Assembly: GCA_020722645.1 (NCBI GenBank)
Contig: DYKL01000002.1
Coordinates: 11,913 to 42,544 of the forward strand
Length of the DNA stretch: 30,632 nucleotides
Direction of reading: 5' to 3'
DNA from: Acetofilamentum sp.
GTDB taxonomy: Bacteria > Bacteroidota > Bacteroidia > Bacteroidales > JAFGUD01
The position numbers were made by a program, and so were the translations under genes. Of this stretch, positions 16,256 to 24,893 are shown in pieces (position 1 is the first letter of the stretch; each line of letters starts with the position of its first letter). The notes beneath the pieces are model-generated. The model worked only from the letters and a program-made list of their open reading frames with translations. It did no database searches and was not told the DNA's origin.

Positions 16256-17440
16256 ATGATTAAAAAAATTATCTACTTCGGCTTAATTTATTCTATTTTG
16301 ATGTCTGTTGGTTGTACAATGAGCAAACATTATCTTAAACAGGGGAATTATGATATGGCAACACGCGAAGCCGCGAGAAAATTACAAAAAAATAGAAATA
16401 AAGAAAAACACATCATGGTCCTTGAAGAAGCGTATCCGAAAGCTCAGAAAAATGATGAAGACAGAATATTATTCCTGCATAAACAAGGAGAACCCGACAG
16501 ATGGGACGAAATTTTCAAAATATACAGTAATATGGAATTGAGGCAGGTTTTAGTAGAAAATGTAACACCTTTGTATCTTGAAGGACGAAAAATTGAGTTT
16601 GCTCACGTTGATTATGACGAAAAAATAATTGAAGCAAAAATCAAAGCCGCTGACTATTATTATGCTCATTCCAAGCAACTTTTGGAATCCGGAAATAAAT
16701 TTTCGAATCGACAGGCTTATGAAGAATTATTAAAGGTTAAAGAATATACAAAGTCATATTCAGATGTGGATAATTTGCTGCAACAAGCATATACAAACGG
16801 ACTTAGCAATGTTATTTTAGTTGCAGTAAACAGTACGCCATTTAAACTACCTGAGGATTTTATGATTAACTTAATTAATTTTCCTGTAGGAGATTTGAAC
16901 AGTTTTTGGATAAATTATTATGCATTGGACACCAAAGATGTAAATTATGATGTAGCTGTAAATGTCGTTTTAACAATTGCAGATGTTTCTCCAAATAATA
17001 TGTCATCAAATGAATTTACCGAAAGAAAAGAGGTAAAGGACGGTTGGGAGTATAAGTTGGATTCAAACGGAAATTTTGTGTTGGATTCAGCCGGAAATAA
17101 AATAAAAGTACCAAAATATAAAACTATAAGTTGTAATGTATCAGAAGTAAGACAATTCAAAATAGCTCACATAGAAGGAGCTGTAAACTATGTTGATATA
17201 GCTTCAGGTCAAATTATTTTGTCAGTTCCGATTGCGGCAGACCATTTTTTTGAACATTATTATTACAAAGCAGACGGAGATTTAGATGCCTTATCAAATG
17301 AAACAAGAGCTAAAATAAAATCAATGCCGATAGCATATCCAAATGATTTTGAAATGATATATGCCGCAAATCAAACAATAAAAGATTTAATTTATCAGGT
17401 TTTGATGGAAAACAGACCATTTTTAATATCAAGATATTAG
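16256..17440 (+). CDS. Uncharacterised lipoprotein
   Basis: This 394-residue protein has an N-terminal hydrophobic segment ending at a candidate lipobox, SVGC with Cys20, so it is probably a periplasm-facing or outer-membrane lipoprotein. The -3 position is Ser rather than Leu, which weakens the call slightly. Residues ~25-200 look helical with TPR-like patterns (YLKQGNYDMATREAARKL; YYYAHSKQLLESGN). Residues ~200-390 look like a beta-rich domain (NVILVAVNSTPFKLPEDFM, VNYVDIASGQIILSVPI). I do not recognise a named family. It lies 3 bp before hflX on the same strand, so the two are co-transcribed. No function should be assumed. Confidence 0.8.
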   Translation: MIKKIIYFGLIYSILMSVGCTMSKHYLKQGNYDMATREAARKLQKNRNKEKHIMVLEEAYPKAQKNDEDRILFLHKQGEPDRWDEIFKIYSNMELRQVLVENVTPLYLEGRKIEFAHVDYDEKIIEAKIKAADYYYAHSKQLLESGNKFSNRQAYEELLKVKEYTKSYSDVDNLLQQAYTNGLSNVILVAVNSTPFKLPEDFMINLINFPVGDLNSFWINYYALDTKDVNYDVAVNVVLTIADVSPNNMSSNEFTERKEVKDGWEYKLDSNGNFVLDSAGNKIKVPKYKTISCNVSEVRQFKIAHIEGAVNYVDIASGQIILSVPIAADHFFEHYYYKADGDLDALSNETRAKIKSMPIAYPNDFEMIYAANQTIKDLIYQVLMENRPFLISRY

Positions 17441-17443
17441 ATT

Positions 17444-18640
17444 ATGCAAGAAGAATTAGGAATATTGGTAGGTGTTTCTTTAAAAACAGACCCCGAAACA
17501 AAAGTTTATGAATACTTAGATGAGTTGGAGTTTTTAGCAGAAACAGCCGGAGTAAAAATTATCAAACATTTTGTACAGAAATTGGATTATGTCCATCCAA
17601 GAACATTTGTAGGCATAGGAAAATTAGACGAAATTTCAAAATTTGTTGAAGAAAACGAAATCGAAATTGTAATTTTTGATGATGAGTTAAGTCCTTCACA
17701 ATTAAAAAATTTAGACAATATACTTAAAGTGAAAATACTTGACCGAACAAATTTAATTCTCGATATTTTTGCAAAAAGAGCACAAACCTCAGTAGCTAAA
17801 ACACAGGTTGAACTTGCCCAATATAAATATCTATTGCCCAGATTAGCAGGAATGTGGACACACTTGGAAAGGCAAAGAGGTGGTATAGGTTTGCGAGGTC
17901 CCGGGGAAAAAGAAATTGAGACAGACAGGCGAATTATCAGAAAAAAAATTGCCGATTTAAAAGCCGATTTGGAAAAAATTGACACTCAAATGCAAACCCA
18001 GAGAAAAAATCGAGGCAAGTTGGTCAGAGTTGCACTGGTAGGTTATACAAATGTAGGGAAAAGTACAATAATGAATTTATTGTCAAAAGCCGATGTATTT
18101 GCTGAAAACAAATTATTTGCTACCTTAGATACAACTGTAAGAAAAGTAGCAATCGGAAATCTGCCTTTTTTACTAACAGATACAGTCGGATTTATCAGGA
18201 AATTGCCTCATCATCTCGTAGAAGCTTTCAAATCAACACTTGATGAAGTAAGAGAAGCCGATTTACTGGTGCATATTGTGGATATTTCACACCCAACTTT
18301 TGAAGAACAAATTGATGTGGTTAATCAAACAATTAAAGAATTAAATTCATCAGATAAACCTTATATTATGGTTTTCAATAAAATAGATGTTTATAAATAT
18401 CAACCAAAAGATGAATTTGATTTATCACCGAAGGAAAAAACTAATTATTCGCTTGAAGAATTTGAACAAATGTGGATAGCCAAAAATAAAACAAATTGTG
18501 TTTTTATTTCGGCAAAAGATAGAGTTCATATTGAAAATTTCAGAAAAAAATTATACGAAGAAGTAAAAAAAATACACATCAGCCGATTTCCTTATAATGA
18601 TTTTTATTATCCTGATATAGAAGAAGATACTAACGAATAG
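17444..18640 (+). CDS. hflX: Ribosome-associated GTPase HflX
   Basis: HflX is a conserved GTPase that binds the 50S subunit and can split stalled ribosomes under stress. The 398-residue protein has the HflX N-terminal nucleotide-binding domain, the family linker with the KTQVELAQYKYLLPRL and RGGIGLRGPGEKEIETDRR motifs, a coiled-coil helix, and then the G domain. The G domain shows G1 GYTNVGKST (residues 200-208), G3 DTVGFIRKLPHHLVEAFKST (246 on), and G4 NKID (312-315). A C-terminal extension follows. The ATG is 3 bp after the lipoprotein stop. Its last 11 bp overlap the 3' end of porW on the opposite strand. Confidence 0.96.
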   Translation: MQEELGILVGVSLKTDPETKVYEYLDELEFLAETAGVKIIKHFVQKLDYVHPRTFVGIGKLDEISKFVEENEIEIVIFDDELSPSQLKNLDNILKVKILDRTNLILDIFAKRAQTSVAKTQVELAQYKYLLPRLAGMWTHLERQRGGIGLRGPGEKEIETDRRIIRKKIADLKADLEKIDTQMQTQRKNRGKLVRVALVGYTNVGKSTIMNLLSKADVFAENKLFATLDTTVRKVAIGNLPFLLTDTVGFIRKLPHHLVEAFKSTLDEVREADLLVHIVDISHPTFEEQIDVVNQTIKELNSSDKPYIMVFNKIDVYKYQPKDEFDLSPKEKTNYSLEEFEQMWIAKNKTNCVFISAKDRVHIENFRKKLYEEVKKIHISRFPYNDFYYPDIEEDTNE

Positions 18641-21218
18641 CAGGAGAATAGTTTTTGTTAAAAAACAATTCGTATTTTTCAATCATTTTATCATTTGTAA
18701 ACAAAGTATAATTTGAGTCGGTAATAATAAAAGTTTTGTATTTGTCTTCCTGCAATCCGTCAAAAACAGTACTTGTCGGTATGGTTTTGTAAAATTCAAT
18801 TGCTTGGGATTGATTATCAAAATATTGCAAAGTAATCAATTTGTAATCATTTGTATAAGCCTCTTCTTTAATCTCAAAAGTTTTGGTATTGGAAAATTTT
18901 TCGGCATTTAATCTTAGTTTGAATCTTAAACCTTCAGTATCGGTTTTTTTATCAATTAAAACGATATAAAAGTGTTTACTTTCAGGGGCTACATCATATA
19001 TATCAAAGTTATATTTTCCGCTTTCAATAAGGTAAAGTATATCTTGAGATAAATCAGCTATTTCAGTTTTTTGAAATTTTTTTACAATTAAATCAAGATA
19101 AAATACAAGTGAATCGTCATAACCTAAATTCCCATAAGCTTTAGCTTTTAAAAACAAAAAACTTGGAAATGTTTGAGAGTCTGGATATTTACTCAATCCT
19201 TCGTTAGCCAGATTTATGGTATTTTCATACTGGTTTTTATTGTAAGAAATCAATGTTTTGTCGAAAAGATTCAGAGCCTGTTGTTCTGTTTTGATAAGTT
19301 TATCAACAAAATTAGGGTCTAAAATTATTTTAGCGTATTTACTGTCTGGATATTGAATGATAATAAGCTGTTTGTAGTAATCGGCTTTGTAAGTATCATT
19401 TTCCAAAACATACAATTTATAAAGTCTGTAATATGTTTCTAATTTTAGGTAATTGTCCGGAAATCTTCTCATAAGTTCTTCGTATGTTCTGATTGCAGCA
19501 GAATTATCGTTAAGTCTGTGTTCATATACATCGCCGGCGTTGAAAAGAGCGTCTATAATTAAGTTGTTAGAAACTTCCATTGCAGAATCTGTCAAAGGTA
19601 AGTCCTGCAGGTAATACTCCGGATTTTTTTTATCAACTATCCTTGTCGAGTCCTCGGTTGGTGTTTCGTTTTGATCACCAAAGTCACTTATGAGAGTTTT
19701 GTTTTTTCTGCGCCAATGGTCTTCTAATTTTCTGTTACCCCATTTTTTCTTAAATTCATTTTGTCCTCTGCTAATTAAAACCGGATTGTACATATACCAT
19801 TTTCCGCCTTGATTATCATTTTGGTTATTTTGGTTATTGTCAAAGTAAGGGTCATAATCATACTGATTGTTCATATCGTTCTGACGCTTTTGTTCTTCTT
19901 CAATATAATCCTGAATAAGATTGTTGATGAAAGCATTTCTATCATTTTCGGGCATATTAGCAATTCTTTGCAGACTGTCCTGAGTTTCGACAACACTCAG
20001 ATATTCAACCAACATACCTGTATTTTCAGCTTTTTTTGATATTTGATTATATTCAGGATAATTTGTCGAAAGATATTGCATTGTACTATCGTAGTATTGA
20101 CCAGCTTGTAAGAAGTCTTTTTTAGCGAAAAATATATCTGCAAGAGCCAGAAATGAAACAGCTTTTTGGTTATTGTTAGATACACTTGTGCTTGCAGAAA
20201 GTTTGAAATATTCAATAGCTTTGGGTTCGTTTTCTTCTTTTTGTTCAATTATTGCGAGAGCGTAATAGATTTGGTCTTTGTATTCTTCGTTTTTATCATC
20301 TTTGAGCATTTTCGAGAGCTTTTTTTTAATCTCAGCCGAGTTTTGACCTTTCGTAAAAACGGTTGCACTCATTATTTTGGCAGTAAAAACCATATCATAA
20401 TTTGGGTTTATTTTAATAACTTTTTTAAGATTTTTTGCTGCTTGTTCATTATTCCCCGATAAATGTTCAAGTTGAGCAAGAATAAAATAAAATCTTGCTT
20501 TTTCGTCTTTGTTTTTTGTAAGTTCAATTCCTGAGGTTAGTCGAGAAATCGTATTTGCGTAGTCTTTTTGCCTAATATAGTAATCTGCAAAAACCAGATT
20601 AATGTCTTTATCCAAATTTTTAGGATGTCTAACGTCATTTTCTAATTCTGTTAAATAATTGTAAGCATCTTTATATTTTTCTTGTTCGATATATATTTTA
20701 GCAATCCACAATTGAGCCTCAAATCTTGAATCTTCGTATTTATACTCTGTAATAATTTTTCGGAAAGACCTCAAAGCTTTAGAGTAATCACGTTTGTAAA
20801 AATCAGCTTTGCCAATGAACAGATATGCTTCATCAATCCATTTGCAGTATTCGGTTCTTTTTAAAAATTCTTTGTCTTTTGGGGTTAAGTCCCCTTTGAT
20901 TTTAGGTTTTACGGTTATAGAATGTACAGCGATTGTTTTTCCCATTTTGGATAATGTTCTTTCCATATCGCTTGAAGTTAATTTTACGGCTTCATCGTCA
21001 GAATGTTTATAAATAGGAAGTAAAATGGAGTAATTTTCTTTATACTCTCTGTCAATTTTAAGTTCACCGGCTTTATAACTTTCATTTCCATTAAAATACA
21101 CGTTATAATGAGCTGTTATGTTGTGGTAAGTTCTTGTAACCGGAGTGTTTTTCTGGGTTGTACAAGAAAAAAACAAAAAGATTATTAAAATAAGCAGTAT
21201 TGAAAATTTTTTATTCAT
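18630..21218 (-). CDS. porW: T9SS/gliding lipoprotein PorW (SprE)
   Basis: PorW/SprE is a periplasmic TPR lipoprotein needed for type IX secretion in Porphyromonas and for gliding in Flavobacterium. The 862-residue protein is near the ~870 of SprE. A signal peptide ends at Cys19 (LFFSC). The family N-terminus RTYHNITAHYNVYFNGNESYKAG follows, then TPR-like repeats over ~120-400. An Asn/Gln-rich low-complexity linker (446-470) precedes the hallmark WGNRKLEDHWRRKNK segment (493-507), and another TPR block begins near 555. It is the last gene of holB-ricT-gldH-trmB-porW, 29 bp after trmB. Its stop lies inside the hflX coding end. Confidence 0.92.
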   Translation of the reverse strand: MNKKFSILLILIIFLFFSCTTQKNTPVTRTYHNITAHYNVYFNGNESYKAGELKIDREYKENYSILLPIYKHSDDEAVKLTSSDMERTLSKMGKTIAVHSITVKPKIKGDLTPKDKEFLKRTEYCKWIDEAYLFIGKADFYKRDYSKALRSFRKIITEYKYEDSRFEAQLWIAKIYIEQEKYKDAYNYLTELENDVRHPKNLDKDINLVFADYYIRQKDYANTISRLTSGIELTKNKDEKARFYFILAQLEHLSGNNEQAAKNLKKVIKINPNYDMVFTAKIMSATVFTKGQNSAEIKKKLSKMLKDDKNEEYKDQIYYALAIIEQKEENEPKAIEYFKLSASTSVSNNNQKAVSFLALADIFFAKKDFLQAGQYYDSTMQYLSTNYPEYNQISKKAENTGMLVEYLSVVETQDSLQRIANMPENDRNAFINNLIQDYIEEEQKRQNDMNNQYDYDPYFDNNQNNQNDNQGGKWYMYNPVLISRGQNEFKKKWGNRKLEDHWRRKNKTLISDFGDQNETPTEDSTRIVDKKNPEYYLQDLPLTDSAMEVSNNLIIDALFNAGDVYEHRLNDNSAAIRTYEELMRRFPDNYLKLETYYRLYKLYVLENDTYKADYYKQLIIIQYPDSKYAKIILDPNFVDKLIKTEQQALNLFDKTLISYNKNQYENTINLANEGLSKYPDSQTFPSFLFLKAKAYGNLGYDDSLVFYLDLIVKKFQKTEIADLSQDILYLIESGKYNFDIYDVAPESKHFYIVLIDKKTDTEGLRFKLRLNAEKFSNTKTFEIKEEAYTNDYKLITLQYFDNQSQAIEFYKTIPTSTVFDGLQEDKYKTFIITDSNYTLFTNDKMIEKYELFFNKNYSPAIR

Positions 21219-21247
21219 TTATGTCAAATTTTTAGTAATCAAAAAAA

Positions 21248-21964
21248 TTAGTATTTATACCCGTCAATTTCAATTTTTTCGGGTTGAATTAAATTTTTGT
21301 TAATATTTAAACGAAAACTGAGATAAGTTATTTTTTTGCCTTGTTCAAGGAACATTTTTTCATAAAAGGTCTGCGTTTGTTTAACAACGCTTTTACAACC
21401 AGACGAATATAAGTCTAAATATGCTTCTAATGGCTCAATTTGGTTGCTTTTTAAGGTGTCCAAAGTGTATTGATAGAGTTCAAAACTGTCAGTTTTTAGA
21501 TGAATAATTCCGTTTTGAGTTAAGATTTTTTGATATAAATTAAGAAAAATAAATGAGCTTAATCTTTTTTTAGGTTTTTTGGGTTGAGGGTCAGGGAAAG
21601 GTATCCAAATTTCAGATACTTCTTGATTTTGAAAGAAATTGGAAATGTTTTCGATTTTTGTTCTTAGAAAAGCGACATTTCTAAGGTTTATTTCGTTGCT
21701 TGTTTTTGCACCACGCCAAATTCTTGCGCCTTTTATGTCTATACCTATAAAATTTTTATTGAAATATTTTTTTGCCAAATCAATTGTATATTCACCTTTG
21801 CCGCATCCAAGCTCAAGGATGATAGGATTAGTGTTATTGAAAAATTTTTCGTTCCATTTTCCTTTAAGATGAAAATCCTCTTCAAAAGATTCTTTCCCTG
21901 AATGTTGAAAAACATTAGGAAATTGAGCCATTTCATCAAATTTTTGTAATTTGTTTTTTGCCAT
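21248..21964 (-). CDS. trmB: tRNA (guanine-N7-)-methyltransferase TrmB
   Basis: TrmB transfers a methyl group from S-adenosylmethionine to N7 of guanine 46 in the variable loop of tRNAs. The 238-residue protein has SAM motif I (ILELGCGKGEYT, ~48-59), the acidic strand FIGIDIKGARIWRGAK, and the catalytic family motif IPFPDPQPKKPKKRLSS (~120-136). A conserved GIIHLKTDSFELYQYTL segment follows. Length and motif order match the COG0220 family. It sits 14 bp after gldH and 29 bp before porW in a minus-strand operon. The ATG at 21964 gives the common MAKNKLQKF-type start of Bacteroidota TrmB proteins. Confidence 0.95.
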   Translation of the reverse strand: MAKNKLQKFDEMAQFPNVFQHSGKESFEEDFHLKGKWNEKFFNNTNPIILELGCGKGEYTIDLAKKYFNKNFIGIDIKGARIWRGAKTSNEINLRNVAFLRTKIENISNFFQNQEVSEIWIPFPDPQPKKPKKRLSSFIFLNLYQKILTQNGIIHLKTDSFELYQYTLDTLKSNQIEPLEAYLDLYSSGCKSVVKQTQTFYEKMFLEQGKKITYLSFRLNINKNLIQPEKIEIDGYKY

Positions 21965-21978
21965 TGCAAAAATAATTG

Positions 21979-22440
21979 TTATTGGTTTTTATCAATTATC
22001 AAACCTACTTCTTTAATCATATTAATTTTGTCTTGTCTAAGCCCTTGCTGTATTTCTACGAAATATTCACCGTTTTCTACAAAACTTACAGAATCTGCCC
22101 AGAAAGTTGAATATTTTATAAATTCGCCGTTTTTATCTCCAATCCATTTGTAATTATCATCTGTAAAATAACAGTTTACAGTATCGTACTGATAATTACC
22201 GTTAGGAGCAGTTGTTTTGATAAAAAGCCAGAGATTATTGTACTGATAATTTTTATGATGATTTATATTTATTATTAAATTATAAGTTTTTGTTATATCA
22301 TCTATAGAAAAACGAAATTTTACAGTCGAGTTTATATTCCATTCATTATCAGGAATTTGAACAGATTCGTCAAAAAAATGTTCTTTTTGACAAGAGATTA
22401 AAAGTAAGATGCTTAATATTAAGAAATGTAGTTTTTTCAC
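21979..22440 (-). CDS. gldH: Gliding motility lipoprotein GldH
   Basis: GldH is a small lipoprotein required for gliding in Flavobacterium; its exact job in the T9SS/gliding apparatus is unclear. The 153-residue protein has a signal peptide with a good lipobox (LLISC, Cys17). Family-like segments follow: NEWNINSTVKFRFSIDDI, NYQYNNLWLFIKTTAPNG, and a WIGDKNGEFI stretch. The start is GTG (22440), 2 bp after the ricT stop, suggesting translational coupling. The order ricT then gldH is one I know from other Bacteroidota, which supports the call. GldH also occurs in non-gliding members, so motility is not proven by it. Confidence 0.87.
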   Translation of the reverse strand: MKKLHFLILSILLLISCQKEHFFDESVQIPDNEWNINSTVKFRFSIDDITKTYNLIININHHKNYQYNNLWLFIKTTAPNGNYQYDTVNCYFTDDNYKWIGDKNGEFIKYSTFWADSVSFVENGEYFVEIQQGLRQDKINMIKEVGLIIDKNQ

Positions 22441-22442
22441 GA

Positions 22443-23612
22443 TTAATTCTGTTGATTATTCTGATTATTGTTAGGTTTATTTTTGTTTTTTCTTTTTTTC
22501 TTTTTCTTATCGTTTTTAATTAAAGGTAATTTACTGTCTTCAATATCTTTTTTTGTCAATTTGACATTATGTTTACTGCTAATTAAATCAGCAAGTTCAA
22601 TATTATCTTGAGTAAGAGTTTCGGGAAAAATATTTTTTTTGTTCATTTCAATAATTTCTTCAACTCTTTCGATTGTTAAAGGGGTTATATTAAGTGAGTT
22701 TTCAGGGTCAAAAGAATACCAAAGAATTTTTTTAAAAACGTCACTTTTCTGATAGTATGCTTTGCCGTTTTTTGTTTTGAGTGGGATAGAAATATCAGGA
22801 AAGTCTTTGCGGGCTTCGATATAAGCATCAATTTCGTAATTCAGGCAACATTTTAGTTTACCGCATTGACCGGCTAATTTAAGAGGATTAAGAGATAAAT
22901 CCTGAAATCTTGCTGCATTGGTAGTAACAGAAGCAAAATTTCTTTTCCAGCTGATACAGCATAATTCTCTGCCACAAGTTCCAATACCACCAATTTTAGC
23001 TGATTCTTGCCTTGCTCCGATTTGTCTCATTTCAATTCTGATTTTAAATTCGGAAGCTAAAATTTTGATTAGTTCTCTAAAATCAACTCTGTCTTCGGCA
23101 GTGTAGTAAAAAGTAGCCTTTGAGCCGTCACCTTGAAACTCAACATCTCCGAGTTTCATATCCAAATTCAGTTCTTCTATGATTTCTTTGCTTCTTTTCA
23201 AAACCTGATTTTCACGAATCAAAGATTCATTCCACTTATCAATGTCTATAGGTTTTGCTTTGCGATAAATTTTAAGAAAACTTCCGTTAGGAGGAAGTTC
23301 GTGTTTAGGTATTTGCCAATAAACAGATTCACCTTGCAGTCCAACTATTCCTATATCGTGTCCAGAAGCTGATTCAACAGCAACAACATCTCCCTTTTTT
23401 AAAAAAAGTTCTTCGAAATTATTGAAAATTCCTTTTCTTCCGTTTTTAAATCTGATTTCCACCAGATTTTTAATATAAGGCGAAACTGAAATGTTTTCTG
23501 CCCAGTTAAAAGTATGCATTGTATCGTAAACGCTGTTAAAACAAACTTTGTCGTTTTCGTCAATAGGTTGAGAGCAACCTCTTGTGAGGTTTATATATTT
23601 TTTAATATCCAT
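22443..23612 (-). CDS. ricT: PSP1/RicT (YaaT) family protein
   Basis: The protein is homologous to Bacillus RicT/YaaT, part of the Y-complex that binds [4Fe-4S] clusters and influences RNase Y and phosphorelay. Its role in Bacteroidota is not established. In the 389 residues, the PSP1 core spans about 70-265. It contains VRFKNGRKG-like and GDVVAVESASGHDIGIVGL segments, then EMRQIGARQESAKIGGIGTCGRELCC (Cys213, 218, 219) and AGQCGKLKCCLNYE (Cys250, 255, 256), the conserved cysteine-rich heart of the family. The last ~25 residues are a Lys- then Asn/Gln-rich tail that looks unstructured and could bind RNA. It sits 9 bp after holB and 2 bp before gldH. Confidence 0.88.
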   Translation of the reverse strand: MDIKKYINLTRGCSQPIDENDKVCFNSVYDTMHTFNWAENISVSPYIKNLVEIRFKNGRKGIFNNFEELFLKKGDVVAVESASGHDIGIVGLQGESVYWQIPKHELPPNGSFLKIYRKAKPIDIDKWNESLIRENQVLKRSKEIIEELNLDMKLGDVEFQGDGSKATFYYTAEDRVDFRELIKILASEFKIRIEMRQIGARQESAKIGGIGTCGRELCCISWKRNFASVTTNAARFQDLSLNPLKLAGQCGKLKCCLNYEIDAYIEARKDFPDISIPLKTKNGKAYYQKSDVFKKILWYSFDPENSLNITPLTIERVEEIIEMNKKNIFPETLTQDNIELADLISSKHNVKLTKKDIEDSKLPLIKNDKKKKKRKNKNKPNNNQNNQQN

Positions 23613-23621
23613 ATAAGTCTG

Positions 23622-24776
23622 TTAATCGGGTTTTACTTTCAGAAGTTTTGCTAATTTGAGACATAAATCCAAAAATAAAATTTTTGGAGCAGCATTTCTT
23701 GTAATATCAAAAAAAGCATTATTAAATTCTTCGAAAAGTTTATCAATGTTTTTTTTATGTATAAATTGTTTAAATTTTGATGAAAATTCAGCTTCTTTTT
23801 TTGTTAAATAATTCAAATTTTTATCATCACTAATATTTAAAATAAAATTTTCACGCAGAAATCTGATAGAATATTCAATAAAAGATTTTTGTCGTTCTCT
23901 GCCGAGTTTACTAATTTCTTCGACAGTGTTTGTAATTTCTTGGATATTAAGAGAATACGAGTTTCTCATCATATCCGTAAAAAGATTAAAATTCTCAGAT
24001 AAAATATTTTCACCGGAATTTGTTTCTTGTTGCAGAGTTTGTCTGGCATAAATGTAGTTCCCAGCGGAAATTTTAATAATGTCATTAAGAGTTACATCAT
24101 CTGTATCATTAAATTCTTCTTTCAGAGCTTCTTTAAGTTCATCGACAGATAAATTATTAATTTTAATAAGCTGCGTTCTTGAGCGTATTGTTGTCAGCAA
24201 AGAGGCTTCGTCTTCTGTAATTAAAATAAAAAGAGTATAAGGTGGCGGTTCTTCAATTGCTTTCAATAGTTTATTCGCAGCAGTAATATTCATTTTTTCA
24301 GGCAAATAAATAATAACAACTTTATATTGAGCTTCAAAAGTTTTTAAATTAATAATTCGTATAATTTCCTGACTTTCTTGAGCATATATGCTTCCCTGTA
24401 AGTTATCGGAACCAATAAATTGAAGCCATTCATTATATCCGTGAAATTTACTTTTGAGAACAAATTCCCTCCATTGATTAATGAAATCAAGGCTAACAGG
24501 ATTCGAAATACTTGGAGTTTTGACAACAGGGAAAACAAAATGCAAATCGGGATGAGCAATGTTGGCAAATTTTTTACAAGATTTACATTCGCCACACGAA
24601 TCTCCGTTTTGTTTGTTCGTACAGTTTAGATATTGAGCATAAGCAATAGCTAATGAAATTTTTCCGATACCTTCTTGTCCGTAAAAAATCAGTGCGTGGC
24701 TGATTCTGTTTTTTTCAACTGTATCAATCAGTGCAGATATTGTTTGTTTATGTCCTATAATGTCTTTAAATTGCAC
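23622..24776 (-). CDS. holB: DNA polymerase III subunit delta' (HolB)
   Basis: Delta' is the stator subunit of the clamp loader that opens the beta clamp at the replication fork. The 384-residue protein begins with FKDIIGHKQTISALI and has a P-loop-like GQEGIGKIS (residues 33-41), in which the usual Thr/Ser is Ile, consistent with a non-hydrolysing delta'. A zinc module Cys52, Cys61, Cys64, Cys67 follows, then the HPDLHFVFPV region, NKLLKAIEEPPPYTLFILIT, and the TIRSRTQ arginine-finger segment. A gamma/tau role is unlikely because the Walker A residue is lost. The start codon is GTG at 24776. It opens the five-gene operon ending in porW. Confidence 0.92.
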   Translation of the reverse strand: MQFKDIIGHKQTISALIDTVEKNRISHALIFYGQEGIGKISLAIAYAQYLNCTNKQNGDSCGECKSCKKFANIAHPDLHFVFPVVKTPSISNPVSLDFINQWREFVLKSKFHGYNEWLQFIGSDNLQGSIYAQESQEIIRIINLKTFEAQYKVVIIYLPEKMNITAANKLLKAIEEPPPYTLFILITEDEASLLTTIRSRTQLIKINNLSVDELKEALKEEFNDTDDVTLNDIIKISAGNYIYARQTLQQETNSGENILSENFNLFTDMMRNSYSLNIQEITNTVEEISKLGRERQKSFIEYSIRFLRENFILNISDDKNLNYLTKKEAEFSSKFKQFIHKKNIDKLFEEFNNAFFDITRNAAPKILFLDLCLKLAKLLKVKPD

Positions 24777-24799
24777 AAGTTTTATATTAATTTTGTTTG

Positions 24800-24807
24800 C
24801 AAAGATA
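24800..24807 (-). promoter_or_regulatory. Candidate -7 box for the holB operon
   Basis: The minus-strand sequence TATCTTTGCAAAC contains a perfect TAnnTTTG at 24807-24800, about 24 bp before the GTG of holB. TATCTTTGC is the form most often seen just upstream of Bacteroidota genes. The -33 element is weak (AACTG near 24828). Confidence 0.5.
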
Positions 24808-24893
24808 CAAAATGATTTTTGATATATGTCAGTTAAAAAAACTTATCGTATAAAATTTTAACAATCTGATATATAGAGGAATATTTGATTTAA

